Source: Burkholderiales bacterium (GTDB lineage Bacteria; Pseudomonadota; Gammaproteobacteria; Burkholderiales; SG8-39). Taken from it: a DNA stretch of 64,000 nt. Under the pieces are notes generated by a model. The model saw only the letters and a program-made list of their open reading frames with translations, did not search any database and was not told where the DNA came from. The position numbers were made by a program, and so were the translations under genes. This document shows positions 45,364 through 53,473 of the stretch, piece by piece; the stretch's first letter is position 1; each line of letters starts with the position of its first letter. The stretch covers positions 62,001 through 126,000 of the forward strand of contig JACZJT010000023.1 in the NCBI GenBank assembly GCA_014860445.1, read 5' to 3'.

Positions 45364-46782
45364 ATGGACCCGTTCGCCGAAGCAGAAACCAATTTTCTTG
45401 AACATTACCCGGACTACTGGACCACGACGCCGATCGAAGCGCTGCGCCATGCCGAGTACGGGCAGCTTAATCGACTAGGGCATTGCTACCTGGATTACAC
45501 CGGGGCCGGACTGTATGCCGGCACGCAGATTAAAGAACACATGCAGTTGCTGCTTGCGGATGTGTTCGGGAATCCTCACTCCTCCAGTCCCACGTCGGCG
45601 CTGGCCACGCGCCTGCTCGAGCGTGCGCGCGGTGCTGTGCACGACTTCTTCAATGCGTCCCCGGATGAATACATCGTCGTGCTCACGCGCAACGCGACCG
45701 GCGCGCTCAAGCTGGTGGGCGAGTCCTATCCCTTCGATGACGCCAGCCGCTTCCTGCTGACACTGGACAACCACAATTCCGTCAACGGAATTCGCGAGTT
45801 CGCACGCACCCGCGGAGCCGCAGTCAACTACTCCCCGCTGATGCTGCCCGATATGCGCATAGACCGGGAGAGTCTCGCTGCGCATTTGGAAGCTTCCGGC
45901 GACACGACGCACAAGTTGTTTGCCTATCCCGCACAGTCCAATTTTTCCGGCGTGCAGCATTCCCTAGACTGGATCGAGTTCGCGCATGCGCGCGGGTGGG
46001 ACGTGCTGCTGGACGCAGCGGCCTACGTGCCCGCCAACAGACTGGACCTGGAGCGGGTAAAACCGGATTTCGTTTGCGTTTCCTTCTACAAAATGTTCGG
46101 CTATCCGACCGGGGCGGGCTGTCTGATCGCGCGCAAAGCCGTGGTGCCGAAACTGCACAGACCGTGGTTCTCCGGCGGGACGATCACTGTGGCGTCGGTC
46201 AAGGGCGACCGCCACTATCTGCACAGCGGGCCCGAAGCCTTCGAGGACGGGACGCCGGACTATCTGAGTGCGCCTGCGATCGAGATCGGATTGAAACAGC
46301 TCACAGGTATCGGCTACGAGATGATCCATGCCCGCGTCGCAGCCCTGACCGGCTGGATGCTCGAGCAACTGGGGGCATTGCGCCACGGCAACGGGATGGC
46401 GGTAGCGCGCATCTACGGACCGGACACCATGGATGCGCGCGGCGGTACGCTCGCATTCAATATTTTCGACAAGGACGGCCAGTTCATTGATCATCGGATC
46501 GTGGAGGAGCGCGCGGCCGCCATGAACATTTCCCTGCGCACCGGCTGCTTTTGCAACCCTGGCGGCGGCGAGGTGGCGCTGGGCATTTCCGAGGAGGAGC
46601 TCAGCGCATGCTTCTCCCGGACGCCAAGCGGTATGACGCTGGACGATTTTCGCGTGTGCATAGACGACAAGAGCAGCGGTGCGGTGCGGATTTCCTTCGG
46701 GCTGGTAAGCAACTTCGAAGACGCCTACCATTTCCTGCAATTTGCCATGCGCTTCGTCGATAAGCGCGCTGTCGATATCTAG
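45364..46782 (+). CDS. class V aminotransferase, molybdenum cofactor sulfurase-like
   Basis: 472-residue PLP-dependent enzyme of the aminotransferase V/cysteine desulfurase fold. The N-terminal CYLDYTGAGLYAGTQIKEHM and FGNPHSSSPTS, the Schiff-base Lys K243 (SFYKMFGYPTGAGCLI) and LRTGCFCNPGGG with C395 and C397 resemble the NifS-like domain of eukaryotic MOCOS/ABA3, where the Cys of this motif carries the persulfide. The MOSC domain of those proteins is absent. The likely reaction is desulfuration of cysteine for sulfur transfer; the acceptor is unknown. Confidence 0.75.
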   Translation: MDPFAEAETNFLEHYPDYWTTTPIEALRHAEYGQLNRLGHCYLDYTGAGLYAGTQIKEHMQLLLADVFGNPHSSSPTSALATRLLERARGAVHDFFNASPDEYIVVLTRNATGALKLVGESYPFDDASRFLLTLDNHNSVNGIREFARTRGAAVNYSPLMLPDMRIDRESLAAHLEASGDTTHKLFAYPAQSNFSGVQHSLDWIEFAHARGWDVLLDAAAYVPANRLDLERVKPDFVCVSFYKMFGYPTGAGCLIARKAVVPKLHRPWFSGGTITVASVKGDRHYLHSGPEAFEDGTPDYLSAPAIEIGLKQLTGIGYEMIHARVAALTGWMLEQLGALRHGNGMAVARIYGPDTMDARGGTLAFNIFDKDGQFIDHRIVEERAAAMNISLRTGCFCNPGGGEVALGISEEELSACFSRTPSGMTLDDFRVCIDDKSSGAVRISFGLVSNFEDAYHFLQFAMRFVDKRAVDI

Positions 46783-46803
46783 TCCTGAGCGTGGGCTTGT
46801 CAG

Positions 46804-47889
46804 TTGATTGAAGACGTACGCCGCATTATCCATGTGGACATGGACGCCTTCTACGCCTCGGTGGAGCAGCGCGATGATCCTTCGCTGCGCGGCAGGCCGC
46901 TCGTGGTCGGCGGCCAGGCGGGTGCACGCGGCGTGGTGGCGGCGGCCAGCTACGAGGCGCGCGCGTTCGGGGTGCGCTCGGCTATGCCCACTGCGCGGGC
47001 CCTGCGCCTGTGCCCGGAACTCATCATCGTGCGGCCCGACTTTCCGCGTTACCGCGCAGCCTCGCAGCAGATACTCGGCATATTTCGCTCCTGCACCCCC
47101 TTGGTCGAGCCGCTGTCGCTGGACGAAGCCTACCTCGATGTCACCACCAATCTTTGGGGCGAGCCGCTGGCGACGCACATCGCCAGGCGGTTGAAGCAGC
47201 GCGTACGCGAGGAGACCGGACTGACCGCCTCTGCCGGCGTCGCGCCCAACAAGTTCCTCGCCAAAATCGCGTCCGGCTGGCACAAGCCCGACGGACTGAC
47301 GGTGATTTCACCGGACCGGGTCGAGGCCTTTCTGCAGCAATTGCCGGTGGATGCGCTGTGGGGCGTGGGGCCGGTAACCGCGGGGAAGCTGCGCAAGATC
47401 GGCATCGCGCGCCTGGTGGATGTGCGCACGGCCGACCCCGCGCAACTGCAGCGCGCAGTCGGCGGGCTCGCAGAGGTGTTGCAGCGGCTGGCCCGGGGCG
47501 AGGACAGCCGGCCGGTGGTGGCGGACCGGCCGCACAAGTCGTCGAGCAGCGAGAACACCTACAACGAAGATCTGCTGCAGATGGACGCGATTCGCGCGGA
47601 GATCGAGCGCATGGCACGCCAGACGGCGGAATGGCTGGCGCGCAAGCGTCTGCTCGCGCGCACCGTGACCATCAAAGTGCGCTACGCTGATTTCACCACG
47701 ATCACGCGCAGCCACAGTGTCGCGGCGCCGACGAGGGACGCTGCGCAGATCGTTCAACGCGCGCTGGCCCTGCTCGAGCGCACCGAGGCCGGGCGCCGGC
47801 CGATACGCCTGCTGGGTGCGGGCGTGCACGGACTGGTGGGCGAAGATGCGGCCAGCACCTATTCGGGCATGCTGAAATTCGAAGACTAG
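46804..47889 (+). CDS. dinB: DNA polymerase IV
   Basis: 361-residue Y-family translesion polymerase. Catalytic acids in IIHVDMDAFYASVE and SLDEAYLDVT, helix-hairpin-helix ALWGVGPVTAGKLRKIGI, and the little-finger domain with SSSENTYNEDL are present. The start is TTG at 46804, the only codon giving an intact N-terminus. The C-terminal beta-clamp peptide is not obvious. Confidence 0.95.
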   Translation: MIEDVRRIIHVDMDAFYASVEQRDDPSLRGRPLVVGGQAGARGVVAAASYEARAFGVRSAMPTARALRLCPELIIVRPDFPRYRAASQQILGIFRSCTPLVEPLSLDEAYLDVTTNLWGEPLATHIARRLKQRVREETGLTASAGVAPNKFLAKIASGWHKPDGLTVISPDRVEAFLQQLPVDALWGVGPVTAGKLRKIGIARLVDVRTADPAQLQRAVGGLAEVLQRLARGEDSRPVVADRPHKSSSSENTYNEDLLQMDAIRAEIERMARQTAEWLARKRLLARTVTIKVRYADFTTITRSHSVAAPTRDAAQIVQRALALLERTEAGRRPIRLLGAGVHGLVGEDAASTYSGMLKFED

Positions 47890-47967
47890 GCTACGGTCAT
47901 GCAGGCGCGCAGGCACTCTGTCCGGTTTTGCGTTCACCTGAATTAGGCAGATAATTTGACATCACCC

Positions 47968-48654
47968 ATGTCCAATTTTCTGCTCGATCTGAGTTTTGGC
48001 GTCAAACGGCCGGACGGTTATGTGTCCGACATCTGGCGTGCCTACACCACGCGCCTGGGTGACTTTCGCCTTGCAACGCGTTCGATTACCGGGGTGGAGG
48101 AATACAGTTTCAACAAATCCGGCATGTGCCGCAGCGCCCACAGCGGAGCGGAGGAGACGCCGGAAGCCCTGCGCGACCGTGCCGGTTTCAAGTGGCGCCG
48201 CGCCGTCACACCGCCGCGCGGCAGCGGCAGGGCGGCGCGCGTGGCCTGGATCGCTTTCCCCACGGACTACCTGTCGCGGCCCAGCGTGGAAGATGACGGA
48301 GAGATTTTCTGGATCGCGGCTGCGCCGGCGAGTGGCGCAACCTACGTGGAGTTCGCCTATGCAGCCGAACCGGAGCAGGGAATTCGCGGCGTGCTCGATG
48401 TCGTGCAGGACCGGACGCTGGTGCGCTGCGCCGCGCTACCCAACGGCGAAACGCTGGTGATCTTTTGCTATCACGCCGACTGGGAGAACAAGGATCTGCG
48501 CGTGCCGGGAAACGGCGTGGCCGCCGACGTCCTGTTTTCCGCCGATGATCCGCTGGCGACCGGGCGCCCTTTGCGCCATCGCTTCGGTCCGATGCCCAAG
48601 GACGAGGAGGCGGTGCTGCTGCTGGAAATGGGCGGGACCGCGGTCACCAATTGA
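47968..48654 (+). CDS. uncharacterised protein, 228 residues
   Basis: No family recognised. It is a soluble protein without signal peptide or membrane segment, beginning MSNFLLDLSFGVKRPDGYVSDIW and rich in aromatic residues and acidic patches. Codon usage and GC match the neighbours, and start and stop fit neatly between dinB and the exonuclease, so it is probably a real gene. A TTG four codons upstream (47956) is an alternative start. Confidence 0.65.
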   Translation: MSNFLLDLSFGVKRPDGYVSDIWRAYTTRLGDFRLATRSITGVEEYSFNKSGMCRSAHSGAEETPEALRDRAGFKWRRAVTPPRGSGRAARVAWIAFPTDYLSRPSVEDDGEIFWIAAAPASGATYVEFAYAAEPEQGIRGVLDVVQDRTLVRCAALPNGETLVIFCYHADWENKDLRVPGNGVAADVLFSADDPLATGRPLRHRFGPMPKDEEAVLLLEMGGTAVTN

Positions 48655-48713
48655 TCCGCAGCAGGTTTGCAGATTTTCAGGTGATGGCGGCATAGTCCGG
48701 TACCATTGCGGGC

Positions 48714-49307
48714 ATGAACCTAACTGTCCTGCCCGCACTCTCCCAGCCTATGGTTTTCCTCGACCTGGAGACCACCGGCATGGCGGCGGCGCAGGAACGC
48801 ATCACCGAGATCGGACTGGTCGAGGTAGCCGGGGGCGCGTGCGTGGGGAGCTGGAGCCAGCTCGTGAATCCGCAAAGAGACATACCGCCGTTCATCCAGT
48901 CGCTCACCGGCATCAGCGACGCAATGGTTGAGCATGCCCCCACTTTCGCCGAGCTCGCGACCGGCCTGTTCGAGCGTCTCAGCGGAAAGGTTTTGATCGC
49001 GCACAACGCGCGCTTTGATTACGGCTTTCTCAAACACGAGTTCGAGCGCGTCGGCCTGTCCTATGCTCCGCGCGTGTTGTGCACCGTCAAGTTGTCGCGC
49101 AAGCTCTTCCCCGAACAGCGCCGCCACAACCTGGACAGTCTGATCGAACGCCACGGCCTCTCCTGCAGTTCGCGCCATCGGGCCTTGGGGGATGCGGAAG
49201 TGCTGTGGCAGTTCCTGCAGAAAATTCAGGCCGAGGTCGATGCGGAGCGCATCGAAGCCGCGTTGCGGCTGCAGCTGGACGCGCCGGTGGCAGCTGCCGC
49301 GGCGTGA
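48714..49307 (+). CDS. DnaQ-like 3'-5' exonuclease
   Basis: 197-residue DEDDh exonuclease related to the epsilon subunit of DNA polymerase III. Exo motifs: FLDLETTG (D/E), IAHNARFDYGFL and the HRALGDAEVLW H/D pair. It lacks the GIY-YIG domain that many betaproteobacterial relatives carry after the exonuclease domain, ending in a poly-Ala tail. Repair or replication role inferred. Confidence 0.9.
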   Translation: MNLTVLPALSQPMVFLDLETTGMAAAQERITEIGLVEVAGGACVGSWSQLVNPQRDIPPFIQSLTGISDAMVEHAPTFAELATGLFERLSGKVLIAHNARFDYGFLKHEFERVGLSYAPRVLCTVKLSRKLFPEQRRHNLDSLIERHGLSCSSRHRALGDAEVLWQFLQKIQAEVDAERIEAALRLQLDAPVAAAAA

Positions 49308-49493
49308 ACCGGTATTGCCAAATATAGCAATAGAACAAACCGTATAATCAGTAAATACGCCAGTCTTTGAAAACGAAAGTATAGAAATATAAGGCGAACC
49401 GCACTGGCTCTAACCATGTTTCCGGGCGCCGGGTCGCGTGTAGAGCCGAATTCACGGAGCGACTATAATCGTCGCAGCAAGCGGAGGAGCAGC
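49308..49493 (+). other. AT-rich intergenic stretch
   Basis: Bases 49321-49400 contain only 26 G/C of 80, against about 60-65% around it. TATAAT occurs at 49343-49348 and again at 49464-49469; neither has a good -35. The second is 25 bp before the monooxygenase start and may be its -10 box. Confidence 0.55.
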
Positions 49494-50669
49494 ATGCCGA
49501 AAGCGGATTTGCCCATAGTCATCGCCGGCGGCGGCATCGGCGGCATCGCCGCCGCGCTGGCGCTCACGCAAAAGGGATTTGCGGTCCAGGTGCTCGAGCG
49601 CGCCGCCGATTTCCACGAGCTCGGCGCCGGCATCCAGCTGGGTCCGAACGTGTTCCGCATGTTCGAACACCTCGGCGTGGGTGTGGAGATGTCGCACTGG
49701 GCGGTGTTTCCCAACAGCCTGATCATGCGCGACGCGCTCGACGGCAGTGAAATTACGCGCATTCCGACCGGAGAACCGCTGCACCGGCGCTTTGGCTATC
49801 CCTATGCGGTAATCCACAGGGCGGACCTGCACAAGGTGTTGCTCGACGCGGTGAGGCGCTCGCCGCTGGCGACGTTGACGACGAGCGCCAAAGTTCTGTC
49901 GTACGAAGATCGCGGCGACCGTGTGCTGGTGCAGACCGAAGACGGCAAGAGCATCGAGGGCGCGGCGCTGATCGGCGCCGACGGTCTGTGGTCGGCGGTG
50001 CGCAGCCAGTTGGTCGGCGACGGCAAGCCGCGGGTCTCAGGCCACATCGCCTACCGCGGCGTGATCCCGCTCGCAAAAGTGCCGGAACATCTGTGGGAGA
50101 ACAACGTGGTGCTCTGGGCCGGGCCGAAGACCCATCTCGTGCACTATCCCCTGCATCGCGGCGAAGTCTATAACCTCGTGGTGGTGTTCCACAGCAGCCG
50201 CTACGAAGAGGGCTGGGACACCTACGGTGATCCCGCGGAATTGCACGAACGCTTCGCCGGCCAGCATCGCCGCGTGCGCGAGTTTCTGGCCATGGCGAAC
50301 GAGTGGAAGATGTGGGTGCTGTGCGACCGCGATCCCATCAGTCAATGGACCAGCGGCAGCGTAACCCTGCTCGGCGACGCCGCGCACCCGATGCTGCAAT
50401 ACCTGGCGCAGGGCGCGTGCATGGCGATCGAGGATGCGGTGGTGCTGGCGCGCATTCTCGCCGACGCGAACGGCGACTACAATGCGGCCTTCCTCGCCTA
50501 TCAGCAGCAGCGCTATCTGCGCACCACGCGGGTGCAATTGACCGCGCGCATGTACGGCGACATCTATCATGCCACCGACGCCGTGCGCGACCTGCGCCGG
50601 CAGATGCTCGCGGGGCGCACGCCCGAGCAGGCCTATAACGGCATGGCCTGGTTGTACGACGGCATTTAA
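49494..50669 (+). CDS. FAD-dependent aromatic monooxygenase (3-hydroxybenzoate 6-hydroxylase/salicylate hydroxylase type)
   Basis: 391-residue class A flavoprotein hydroxylase. FAD motif VIAGGGIGGIAAALAL, the DG motif IGADGLWSAVR and the GD motif TLLGDAAHPMLQYLAQGACMAIEDA are intact. Closest named type by overall sequence is 3-hydroxybenzoate 6-monooxygenase, making gentisate, but no other aromatic-catabolism gene is in the window, so substrate is uncertain. GGAGG at 49483-49487 decides the ATG at 49494. Confidence 0.85.
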   Translation: MPKADLPIVIAGGGIGGIAAALALTQKGFAVQVLERAADFHELGAGIQLGPNVFRMFEHLGVGVEMSHWAVFPNSLIMRDALDGSEITRIPTGEPLHRRFGYPYAVIHRADLHKVLLDAVRRSPLATLTTSAKVLSYEDRGDRVLVQTEDGKSIEGAALIGADGLWSAVRSQLVGDGKPRVSGHIAYRGVIPLAKVPEHLWENNVVLWAGPKTHLVHYPLHRGEVYNLVVVFHSSRYEEGWDTYGDPAELHERFAGQHRRVREFLAMANEWKMWVLCDRDPISQWTSGSVTLLGDAAHPMLQYLAQGACMAIEDAVVLARILADANGDYNAAFLAYQQQRYLRTTRVQLTARMYGDIYHATDAVRDLRRQMLAGRTPEQAYNGMAWLYDGI

Positions 50670-51709
50670 CCGGACCCGAGCAGTCGCTCGATGAGTTTGC
50701 GCACCGGCACCGGTATTGCCGCGCCGTGCGCGTCTTCGAGCGACAGCCATAAGCGTCCGGACTCCTGCGCGGCCGGCGTGAATGTTTTCACCGGGCATAA
50801 CAGCGGCTGGATATTCAGCTTGAAGTGGGTGAAGCCGTGCGCAAGCGGCGCCAAAGTTTGCGGCGCGGCGATGCTGCAGCCGTAATGCGTGCGGCAATGC
50901 GTGCGCACGCCCGCAGCGTCTCCCAATTCCGGCAGGCTCCAAAGACCGCCCCAGATGCCCGAGGGCGGGCGCTTTTCGAGCAACACTTCGCCGTTTCTCA
51001 GTAGCAACAGCATGTGGACGGCGCGCGTGGGCACGGCTTTGGCTGCACGCGGCGCCGGAAATTCCGCTACGCGATCAAGCGCGCGTGCCTTGCAGCTATC
51101 CGCCAGCGGACACTCTTCGCAGCGCGGCCTGGCGCGCGTGCACAGCGTCGCGCCCAGGTCCATGATCGCCTGGGTGTAGCGGCCGCTCGCGCGCGGCGGC
51201 AATTGTTCTTCGGCGAGTTGCCAGAGCTGGTTCTCTAAGCGCTTGTCGCCCGGGTATCCGGCCACGGCGAAATGACGCCCCAGCACCCGTTTGACGTTTC
51301 CGTCGAGGATGGCCGCGCGCGTGCCGTAGGCGAATGCGGCGATGGCGGCCGCAGTCGAGCGCCCGATGCCGGGGAGCGCGGCGATGTCTTGCAGCGCGCG
51401 CGGAAACACGCCCTGGTGGCGTTCGGCCACCAGCTGCGCCGCGCGCTGCAGATTGCGTGCACGCGAGTAATAACCGAGGCCGCTCCACAGCCGCAGCACT
51501 TCATCCTGGGGCGCGGCGGCAAGTGTGGCGATATCGGGGAAGCGCTCGAGAAAGCGGTCGTAGTAGGGAATCACCGCGGCGACCTGGGTCTGCTGCAGCA
51601 TGATTTCGGAAACCCAGATGCGGTAGGCGTCGCGCGTGCGCTGCCAGGGCAGGTCGTGGCGACCGTGGCGTTTGTGCCAGGTGAGCAGGCGGTTCGAAAA
51701 ACTGGCCAT
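50666..51709 (-). CDS. mutY: adenine DNA glycosylase
   Basis: 347-residue MutY, which removes A opposite 8-oxoguanine; mutM in this window acts on the same lesion. Catalytic E35 (SEIMLQQTQV) and D136 (ILDGNVKRVLG), HhH LPGIGRSTAAAI, and [4Fe-4S] ligands C190, C197, C200 and C206 are complete. The C-terminal NUDIX-like domain keeps HGFTHFKLNI. It is convergent with the monooxygenase, overlapping by 4 bp. Start at the ATG 51707-51709; the longer frame to 51796 is not supported. Confidence 0.96.
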   Translation of the reverse strand: MASFSNRLLTWHKRHGRHDLPWQRTRDAYRIWVSEIMLQQTQVAAVIPYYDRFLERFPDIATLAAAPQDEVLRLWSGLGYYSRARNLQRAAQLVAERHQGVFPRALQDIAALPGIGRSTAAAIAAFAYGTRAAILDGNVKRVLGRHFAVAGYPGDKRLENQLWQLAEEQLPPRASGRYTQAIMDLGATLCTRARPRCEECPLADSCKARALDRVAEFPAPRAAKAVPTRAVHMLLLLRNGEVLLEKRPPSGIWGGLWSLPELGDAAGVRTHCRTHYGCSIAAPQTLAPLAHGFTHFKLNIQPLLCPVKTFTPAAQESGRLWLSLEDAHGAAIPVPVRKLIERLLGSG

Positions 51710-51814
51710 ATCGACATTGTCCGCGTAAACGAGAGGAGCGACAGGCCGGAGAGTCAATAAGGACGCCAGTTTCCAGGCAGTCCCCTGCGCGTGCACATCC
51801 GAGCGAAACCGGAT

Positions 51815-51890
51815 TGGAGCGGGAGACGAGTCTCGAACTCGCGACCTCAGGCTTGGGAAGCCGGCGCTCTACCAACTGAGCTACTCCCGC
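51815..51890 (-). tRNA. tRNA-Gly (anticodon CCC)
   Basis: 76-nt cloverleaf on the minus strand with encoded CCA (TGG at 51815-51817 on plus). Acceptor GCGGGAG/CTCCCGC, D arm GCTC-AGTTGGTA-GAGC, anticodon loop TTCCCAA giving CCC, T loop TTCGAGA. The anticodon stem CCGGC/GCCTG has one C-U mismatch at 28-42. Confidence 0.95.
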
Positions 51891-51954
51891 TCTAGGGGCG
51901 GATTATAGAGCGTTTCCGCAAGATCTTCATCGCGCGCGCCCGCGCCTGCGCGCT

Positions 51955-52968
51955 TCAGGCCGCGGTTCTGAGTCCGCTTCTGACGAGTTCCGGGGGCTTG
52001 GGTTTCGGTGATGCCGGCGGCAGACCCGGGGCGAACTGCTTCAGCAGCAGGGGCCTGGCCTCGGCGCGCACCAGGTCCATGAACGCGAGCGCGACAGCCG
52101 ACAACTGCTTTCCTGTCGGATAGACGAACTGCCAGTGGCGCTCGAGCGGAAAGCCTTCCACGTCCAGGCAGGCGAGCCGCGTTTGCGTACTGTCCAGGGC
52201 CAGGGTGTGGCGCGACAGTATCGATACGCCCAAACCGGCGAGGATGGCCTGGGTGATCGCCTCGTTCGAGCCGAGTTCCATGCTTACCCGGGGTTTCAGC
52301 CGGTGCTGCGCGTACACGGCTTCCGCCGCCAGACGCGTGCCGGACCCGGGCTCGCGCATCAAGATGGGCTCGCGCGCGAGCCGCGCGAAGGTGATGTTTT
52401 TCTCGCGCGCAAGCGGATGATCGGCGCGCGCAAATACCACCATCGGATTGGGCAGGATCGTCTGGGCGACGAATGCTTCGCCTTCCGGTGGATCGGCGAA
52501 AAGGTACAGATCGTCTTCGTTCGCGGCCAGGCGCTCGATCAGCTCCCGGCGGTTGTGAACCTGCAGGGAAACTTCCACACCGGGATGGCGGCGGACGAAT
52601 TCCGCGAGCATGCGCGGCGCGAAATACTTGGCGGCGGTGCTCACGGCAAGCTGCAGGCGACCTGTGTCCAGGCCGCGCATCCCCGCCAGACCGGCTTCGA
52701 GTTCGGACAGGGTGCGAAACATTTCCGCGCAACTCGCCTGCAGGCGGCGCCCGGCTTCTGTCAAGTAGATGCGCTTGCCGATCTGCTCGAACAGGGGCAG
52801 GCCTACGGTTTCGGTGAGTTTCCTGATCTGCACGGATGCGGTCGGCTGCGCCAGATGCAACTCTTCGGCTGCGCGGCTGAAGCTGCCCAGCCTGGCGCTG
52901 GCTTCGAACATGCACAACTGCGTAAGCGTTCCGTGCCTGAGGTAACGGTGGATATTCGATTGCGGCAT
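51955..52968 (-). CDS. LysR-family regulator, CbbR/RbcR-like
   Basis: 337-residue LysR-type regulator: N-terminal winged helix (LTQLCMFEASARLGSFSRAAEELHLAQPTASVQIRKLTETVGLPLFEQ) and an effector domain with LQLAVSTAAKYFAPRMLAEFVRRHPGVEVSLQVHNR and LGSNEAITQAILAGLGVSILSRH, the pattern of CbbR/RbcR regulators of RuBisCO operons. No cbb genes are near; the divergent neighbour is a P-type ATPase. GGAG is well placed before the ATG at 52966-52968. Pro-rich tail (PPASPKPKPPE). Confidence 0.9.
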   Translation of the reverse strand: MPQSNIHRYLRHGTLTQLCMFEASARLGSFSRAAEELHLAQPTASVQIRKLTETVGLPLFEQIGKRIYLTEAGRRLQASCAEMFRTLSELEAGLAGMRGLDTGRLQLAVSTAAKYFAPRMLAEFVRRHPGVEVSLQVHNRRELIERLAANEDDLYLFADPPEGEAFVAQTILPNPMVVFARADHPLAREKNITFARLAREPILMREPGSGTRLAAEAVYAQHRLKPRVSMELGSNEAITQAILAGLGVSILSRHTLALDSTQTRLACLDVEGFPLERHWQFVYPTGKQLSAVALAFMDLVRAEARPLLLKQFAPGLPPASPKPKPPELVRSGLRTAA

Positions 52969-53473
52969 GGCGATTGCTCCTGAAGAACTGCCATTACCGC
53001 CGTGCCCAAACGCACAGCGGCCTTCACCTCGCTGGCGAAGACCGCTGGTCCCAAAAGCGCCTTCGCCGAACTGGCAAAGGTCTCGCTCGCATTGCTGCAC
53101 GCAATGCCGACGCGCCCGGGGCCGTAGCCCGTATTGACGATCGCGCCGTAGCAGCCGGGCGGCTGCTGAAGCTACTCCCCTTTGGAGGGGTGCCCGGCTT
53201 GCGCCGGGGCACTGATTCTTTATAGCAGAACAAATACGGCCGATCAAGGTTTCCTATCACGGGCAATCCATTACAAATCGTAATGCCAGGCATTGCAAGA
53301 CTTGCTGTTGGCCACGTTTTCGCAATGCAAAGCATCACGAACTTCAATTTTCTTTTCCCGATGGACCGGCACATACTCGAATGGAAGGAACCCGCTGAAC
53401 AAGCCGCAGGTGGATGTCGCGGCGAGCCAGGCGGGCAACGCCCGGCGCAGTGATGCAGCACACGGAGGTTTGT
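52969..53473 (+). other. 505-bp divergent intergenic region
   Basis: No supported gene. The left half (to about 53220) is GC-rich with short inverted repeats, including CCCCT-TTGG-AGGGG at 53177-53190. The right half turns AT-richer and holds two close palindromes (53270-53294) that look like regulator sites. A GGAGG at 53464-53468 serves the ATPase start. Confidence 0.6.
53270..53294 (+). promoter_or_regulatory. candidate LysR-type operator pair
   Basis: ATTAC-AAATC-GTAAT (53270-53284) contains T-N11-A and TNA-N7-TNA, the spacing described for LysR-type and CbbR sites. Overlapping it, AATGCC-A-GGCATT (53282-53294) is a second perfect palindrome. Between a CbbR-like gene and a divergent P-type ATPase. 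Confidence 0.45.

Noticed and set aside
48714-49307. truncated UvrC-like (GIY-YIG) gene
   Set aside because: Relatives are often fused to a GIY-YIG domain, but no GIY-YIG sequence follows in any frame, so the short exonuclease is treated as complete.
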